A stretch of 54,329 nucleotides of DNA from Vibrio zhanjiangensis (GTDB lineage: Bacteria > Pseudomonadota > Gammaproteobacteria > Enterobacterales > Vibrionaceae): assembly GCF_030161235.1 (NCBI RefSeq), contig NZ_BSPW01000094.1:1-54329 (forward strand), in the 5' to 3' direction. Position numbers and translations under genes: made by a program. Positions 51,428 through 54,329 of the stretch are shown piece after piece (position 1 is the first letter of the stretch; each line of letters begins with the position of its first letter). The notes below the pieces were generated by a model that was not told where the DNA came from, did not search any database, and worked only from the letters and a program-made list of their open reading frames with translations.

Positions 51428-52222
51428 TTATGCAATTGTGTGGGCATGGCTTGGGAATGCGCCACGTTCAACTTCGTCTTTGTACATGGCGACCGCTTTG
51501 CGCAGATCTCCAGTTTCAGCAAGGAAGTTTTTTGAAAATTTAGGTATGTAATTTGCGGATATTCCGAACATGTCGTGCATAACAAGGACTTGACCGTCCG
51601 TCATATTGCCTGCTCCTATTCCTATTACAGGAACATCACAGACTTCTGTAATTCGCGCAGCGAGGTCTCTGGGAACACATTCTAATAAAATAATTTGGGC
51701 TCCGGCAGCTTGTAGAGCAATAGCATCACGAACCATACGTTCTGCTTTATCTTGCTCACGCCCTTGAACTTTATAGCCACCCAAAATATGAACTGACTGT
51801 GGGGTTAATCCTAAATGAGCACAAACAGGCACCGCACGCTCGGTTAGTACTTTCACCGTATCGATTAGCCAATCGCCTCCTTCAATTTTAACCATGTTCG
51901 CTCCTGCACGCATGAGCTTAGCGGCATTTTCACAAGCTTGCTCAGGTGTCGCGTAACTCATGAAAGGCATATCAGCCATTAGCAGACAATTAGGGCTACC
52001 GGCCCGCACACAACGTGTGTGATAAGCGATGTCTTCGATGGTTACTGGCAAAGTATCAGATTGACCTTGTAAAACCATGCCTAAGGAGTCTCCCACTAGA
52101 AGAACCGGCATTTCTTCACTTTCGAATAGTTGAGCGAAGCTAGCGTCATAAGCTGTAGAAGTAGCAAATTTACGACCTTCCTGCTTCCATTTCATCAGAT
52201 CAGATATGGTAACTTTTTTCAT
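51428..52222 (-). CDS. panB: 3-methyl-2-oxobutanoate hydroxymethyltransferase PanB
   Basis: A 264-residue enzyme that makes ketopantoate from 2-oxoisovalerate. Conserved segments are TAYDASFAQLFE, LVGDSLGMVLQG, VKIEGG and the C-terminal IGIGAGNMTDGQVLVMHD. MKKVTISDLMKWK at 52222 is the start; the longer frame runs into folK. The order folK-panB-panC on the minus strand matches E. coli. Confidence 0.97.
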   Translation of the reverse strand: MKKVTISDLMKWKQEGRKFATSTAYDASFAQLFESEEMPVLLVGDSLGMVLQGQSDTLPVTIEDIAYHTRCVRAGSPNCLLMADMPFMSYATPEQACENAAKLMRAGANMVKIEGGDWLIDTVKVLTERAVPVCAHLGLTPQSVHILGGYKVQGREQDKAERMVRDAIALQAAGAQIILLECVPRDLAARITEVCDVPVIGIGAGNMTDGQVLVMHDMFGISANYIPKFSKNFLAETGDLRKAVAMYKDEVERGAFPSHAHTIA

Positions 52223-52244
52223 GATTTTTCCTTTCAGGAGTTGG

Positions 52245-52730
52245 CTATGATTGCCAAACACGCAGACCATTTTTTGAGACAATAGACAACAAATCTTCTA
52301 GTCTGGTCCCACATGGGAGAGTGATACTGGGCGCAATGTCAGCGAGCGGATATAGTACGAATTCTCGTTCCTTCATTCCATAGTGTGGAATGGTTAGGCG
52401 CTCTGAGTCGATGACTTCATTTCCGTAAAGAAGGATGTCTAAATCTAGGGTACGAGGTCCCCAGCGCTCATCTTTGCGGATACGCCCTTGTTCTTGTTCA
52501 ATAGCCTGAGTGCAATCGAGTAATTCAATGGGTGTTAATTGTGTGTGAATTTCGACAACAGCATTAATGTAATCAGGTTGATCTTGCGGCCCCATAGGGG
52601 GGCTAGTGTATAGCATAGAGCAATTGATAAACTCAGATTTTGGTAATTGTTTCAGTGCGTTAATTGCATTATTTGCTTGAGCTATTGGGTCGGATAAATT
52701 ACTCCCAATCGCTATATAGACCGTGGTCAT
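52245..52730 (-). CDS. folK: Hydroxymethyl-dihydropterin pyrophosphokinase FolK
   Basis: A 161-residue folate-pathway kinase and the standard one in this window. All substrate-binding motifs are present: GPQDQPDYINAVVEI, RWGPRTLDLDILLYG and IPHYGMKEREFVLYPL. Compare the divergent paralogue at 13245-13727. The start overlaps the pcnB stop by four bases. Confidence 0.96.
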   Translation of the reverse strand: MTTVYIAIGSNLSDPIAQANNAINALKQLPKSEFINCSMLYTSPPMGPQDQPDYINAVVEIHTQLTPIELLDCTQAIEQEQGRIRKDERWGPRTLDLDILLYGNEVIDSERLTIPHYGMKEREFVLYPLADIAPSITLPCGTRLEDLLSIVSKNGLRVWQS

Positions 52731-54097
52731 GAAGATGAAACCTTGTTCTTTTTGTTCCGAAATGGCTTGCGGCGACGTTTTTTATTATGTTCTGGTGTCT
52801 CAGAGTCTAAATCGGCGACCATAGCCTGCCTCATTTCGCGTCCCGCATTTTGAAACGTCTGCCACCACTTGGCAAGTTGTTCTGTTTCACCTGTTTCAAT
52901 TTCTGCTCTCATTTCGAGGAAATCAAAACCCGCTCTAAACTTGTTTAACTCCATTAGACGTGCAGCGCGCTTGCCATTTCTGCGTGGTAGGCGAAGTTGC
53001 AATTGCCATATTTCTCGGATAGTTGCAGTATGACGGCGCGGGATCGCTATGGTCCGAACTTGTTCATCTAGGATATGGTTACTTGCTTCCATCACGGCAT
53101 CGTATTCAGAAAGTTTACGTTTTGCCATTAAGATGTCAGCACGCGCGAGAAGTGGGTACCATAACATGGCTGCAAACATGAAGGCAGGATTAATACGCTT
53201 ACCTTGCTCGATTCGTATGTCAGTTGAATCTAGAACCAAATCAAGCATTTGTTCAGTTTTTGATGAGTAATCTTGGGTGAAATCTTCGGCGATTAATGGA
53301 AACAGCTGCTGAAATAGGTTGTACTCTCGCATCAGATGGTAGGTTTCCAATCCATAACCTGACTGTAGCATTTTTAGAGATTCTTCGTACAAGCGTGCAG
53401 CTGGAATATCTTGCAAAAGATGAGACATCTCTTCAATAGGAGCCGCTGTGTCTTCTTCGATATCAAAGTCTAATTTCACGGCAAAACGAATGGCACGTAG
53501 CATACGCACTGGATCTTCACGATAGCGTGTTTGTGGGTCGCCTATCAAACGCACCAATCGTTCTTCTAGATCTTCATGTCCACCTGCATAGTCATGAATG
53601 GCATAATTATCTATGTTGTAGTACATAGCGTTAATCGTAAAGTCGCGACGTTCTGCATCTTCGTCTATGGTGCCATAGACATTGTCGCGTAAAAGCATGC
53701 CTTCTTTCGATTGCTGAGAGATATTTTTAGTGCTTTCTTGATGATGGCCACGAAAAGTGGCGACCTCGATAATGTCTCGGCCAAACATAATATGTGCAAG
53801 ACGAAAGCGGCGGCCAATAAGACGACAATTTTTAAATAGTTGGCGTATTTGTTCTGGAGTCGCATTGGTTGCTATATCAAAATCTTTCGGTCTTTGATCC
53901 AGAAGTAAGTCCCGTACACCGCCACCGACAAGAAAGGCGTCAAAGCCTGCACCATGAAGTCGGTACAATACCTTCAATGCGTTGTCACTGATGTGTTTAC
54001 GAGAAATATTATGTTCTTGGCGCGTAATAACGTTCAGAGATAACTCTGGATAGACGTCGTTTTTATTTGGTGTTTGGTCGTTTTTCTTCATTTGCAT
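52727..54097 (-). CDS. pcnB: Poly(A) polymerase I PcnB
   Basis: A 456-residue enzyme that adds poly(A) tails to RNA and promotes decay; it also affects ColE1-type plasmid copy number. The nucleotidyltransferase motif is GFDAFLVGGGVRDLLL with the catalytic Asp pair in RPKDFDIATNATPEQ. An RNA-binding region with AARLYEESLKML and a basic C-terminal tail (KKRRRKPFRNKKNK) follows. The ATG at 54097 was used; another ATG lies two codons further in, and the ribosome site is weak for both. Confidence 0.96.
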   Translation of the reverse strand: MQMKKNDQTPNKNDVYPELSLNVITRQEHNISRKHISDNALKVLYRLHGAGFDAFLVGGGVRDLLLDQRPKDFDIATNATPEQIRQLFKNCRLIGRRFRLAHIMFGRDIIEVATFRGHHQESTKNISQQSKEGMLLRDNVYGTIDEDAERRDFTINAMYYNIDNYAIHDYAGGHEDLEERLVRLIGDPQTRYREDPVRMLRAIRFAVKLDFDIEEDTAAPIEEMSHLLQDIPAARLYEESLKMLQSGYGLETYHLMREYNLFQQLFPLIAEDFTQDYSSKTEQMLDLVLDSTDIRIEQGKRINPAFMFAAMLWYPLLARADILMAKRKLSEYDAVMEASNHILDEQVRTIAIPRRHTATIREIWQLQLRLPRRNGKRAARLMELNKFRAGFDFLEMRAEIETGETEQLAKWWQTFQNAGREMRQAMVADLDSETPEHNKKRRRKPFRNKKNKVSSS

Positions 54098-54207
54098 CAA
54101 TTACTCGTATTTCTGGCGGCTCTCATCACCAGTACTCGAGTGTGCCTATTGGCCTGGCTTATGGTTCCGTTTATGCCGTTTGGGCTAATTTCGCGGCTAA
54201 TAATAGC

Positions 54208-54267
54208 CTACAGCGAGCTATTTGAGAATCGCGGTGTTATTTCTGTTGCATCTGGCAGTTGATCAAT
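54208..54267 (-). pseudogene. gluQ: GluQ C-terminal fragment, cut at the IS-like end
   Basis: On the minus strand a frame reads IDQLPDATEITPRFSNSSL and then stops. It lies directly upstream of pcnB, where gluQ (glutamyl-queuosine tRNA-Asp synthetase) belongs, and looks like the end of that protein. Only 19 codons remain before the sequence enters the 61-base end repeat. Identity rests on position and a faint C-terminal match, so it is moderate. Confidence 0.55.
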
Positions 54268-54328
54268 TGTGATCACCAAGCGATTCTGTCGTACCTTAAT
54301 TACCAAGCGACTTTGTCATTACGTTAAC
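54268..54328. repeat. IS-like terminus, inverted copy of 1-61
   Basis: Exact reverse complement of bases 1-61, starting with TGTGATCACC at the junction with gluQ. The ACCAAGCGA motif occurs at 54275-54283 and 54302-54310, 27 bases apart. One base (54329) continues beyond the shared part. Confidence 0.75.
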
Positions 54329-54329
54329 T

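Overview
The window looks like a chromosomal contig from a member of the Vibrionaceae, most probably genus Vibrio. The reasons are a LuxR/HapR/OpaR-type quorum-sensing master regulator between lpd and hpt, an rpoD preceded by a tRNA that serves as an island integration site, vibrio-like acidic linkers in RpoD, and close resemblance of many proteins to remembered V. cholerae and E. coli orthologues. Most of the window is ordinary core genome.

Layout. (1) 1-61 and 54268-54328 are the same 61-base sequence in inverted orientation. It looks like the tip of a multicopy insertion sequence. It truncates djlA at the left edge and gluQ at the right edge, so the contig probably stops at two copies of one element. 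(2) 422-5195 is a compact integrated island of about 4.7 kb bounded by 47-base direct repeats of the 3' half of a tRNA-Ile2(CAU) gene. It carries a tyrosine integrase, an acidic protein of unknown function, an AlpA-type regulator, a small basic helix-turn-helix-like protein, a hairpin-rich intergenic stretch, a Gp2/YagK-YfjJ-type replication initiator and a convergent zinc-ribbon protein. This is the accessory part of the window and resembles a minimal phage satellite. (3) 5239-9859 holds the tRNA with its promoter and the macromolecular-synthesis operon rpsU-yqeY-dnaG-rpoD (minus strand). (4) 10170-14554 holds tsaD, an alpha/beta hydrolase, plsY, folB, a divergent folK-like paralogue and uppP. 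(5) 14646-20560 is the ftsB-ispD-ispF-truD-surE-pcm-nlpD-rpoS cluster. (6) 20613-26626 holds a CNNM/CorC transporter, a CcsA-like membrane protein, ffh and the rpsP-rimM-trmD-rplS operon. (7) 26711-33674 runs on the minus strand: yacG, zapD, coaE, the type IV pilus genes pilD-pilC-pilB-pilA, then nadC. (8) 33808-38666 holds ampD, fldB, xerD, dsbC and recJ. (9) 39063-46129 is the pyruvate dehydrogenase locus pdhR-aceE-aceF-lpd with two PdhR-type operators. (10) 46243-54097 holds the LuxR/HapR homologue, hpt, a carbonic anhydrase, an ABC exporter pair, panC-panB-folK-pcnB and the tail of gluQ.

How the genes connect. Both main sigma factors are here, each in its usual operon. rpoD shares a transcript with primase and ribosomal protein S21. 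rpoS follows nlpD and probably has a promoter inside it. The quorum-sensing regulator has a likely Qrr small-RNA target directly upstream of its start codon. The isoprenoid steps ispD/ispF, the undecaprenyl phosphate enzyme uppP, ftsB, ampD and nlpD all feed envelope synthesis or division.

The most interesting region is the tRNA-Ile2 island: integrase, AlpA and Rep only, a four-hairpin candidate replication origin, matching integrase arm-type repeats at both ends, and two genes of unknown function. Family assignments come from sequence reading and memory; no database search was run.
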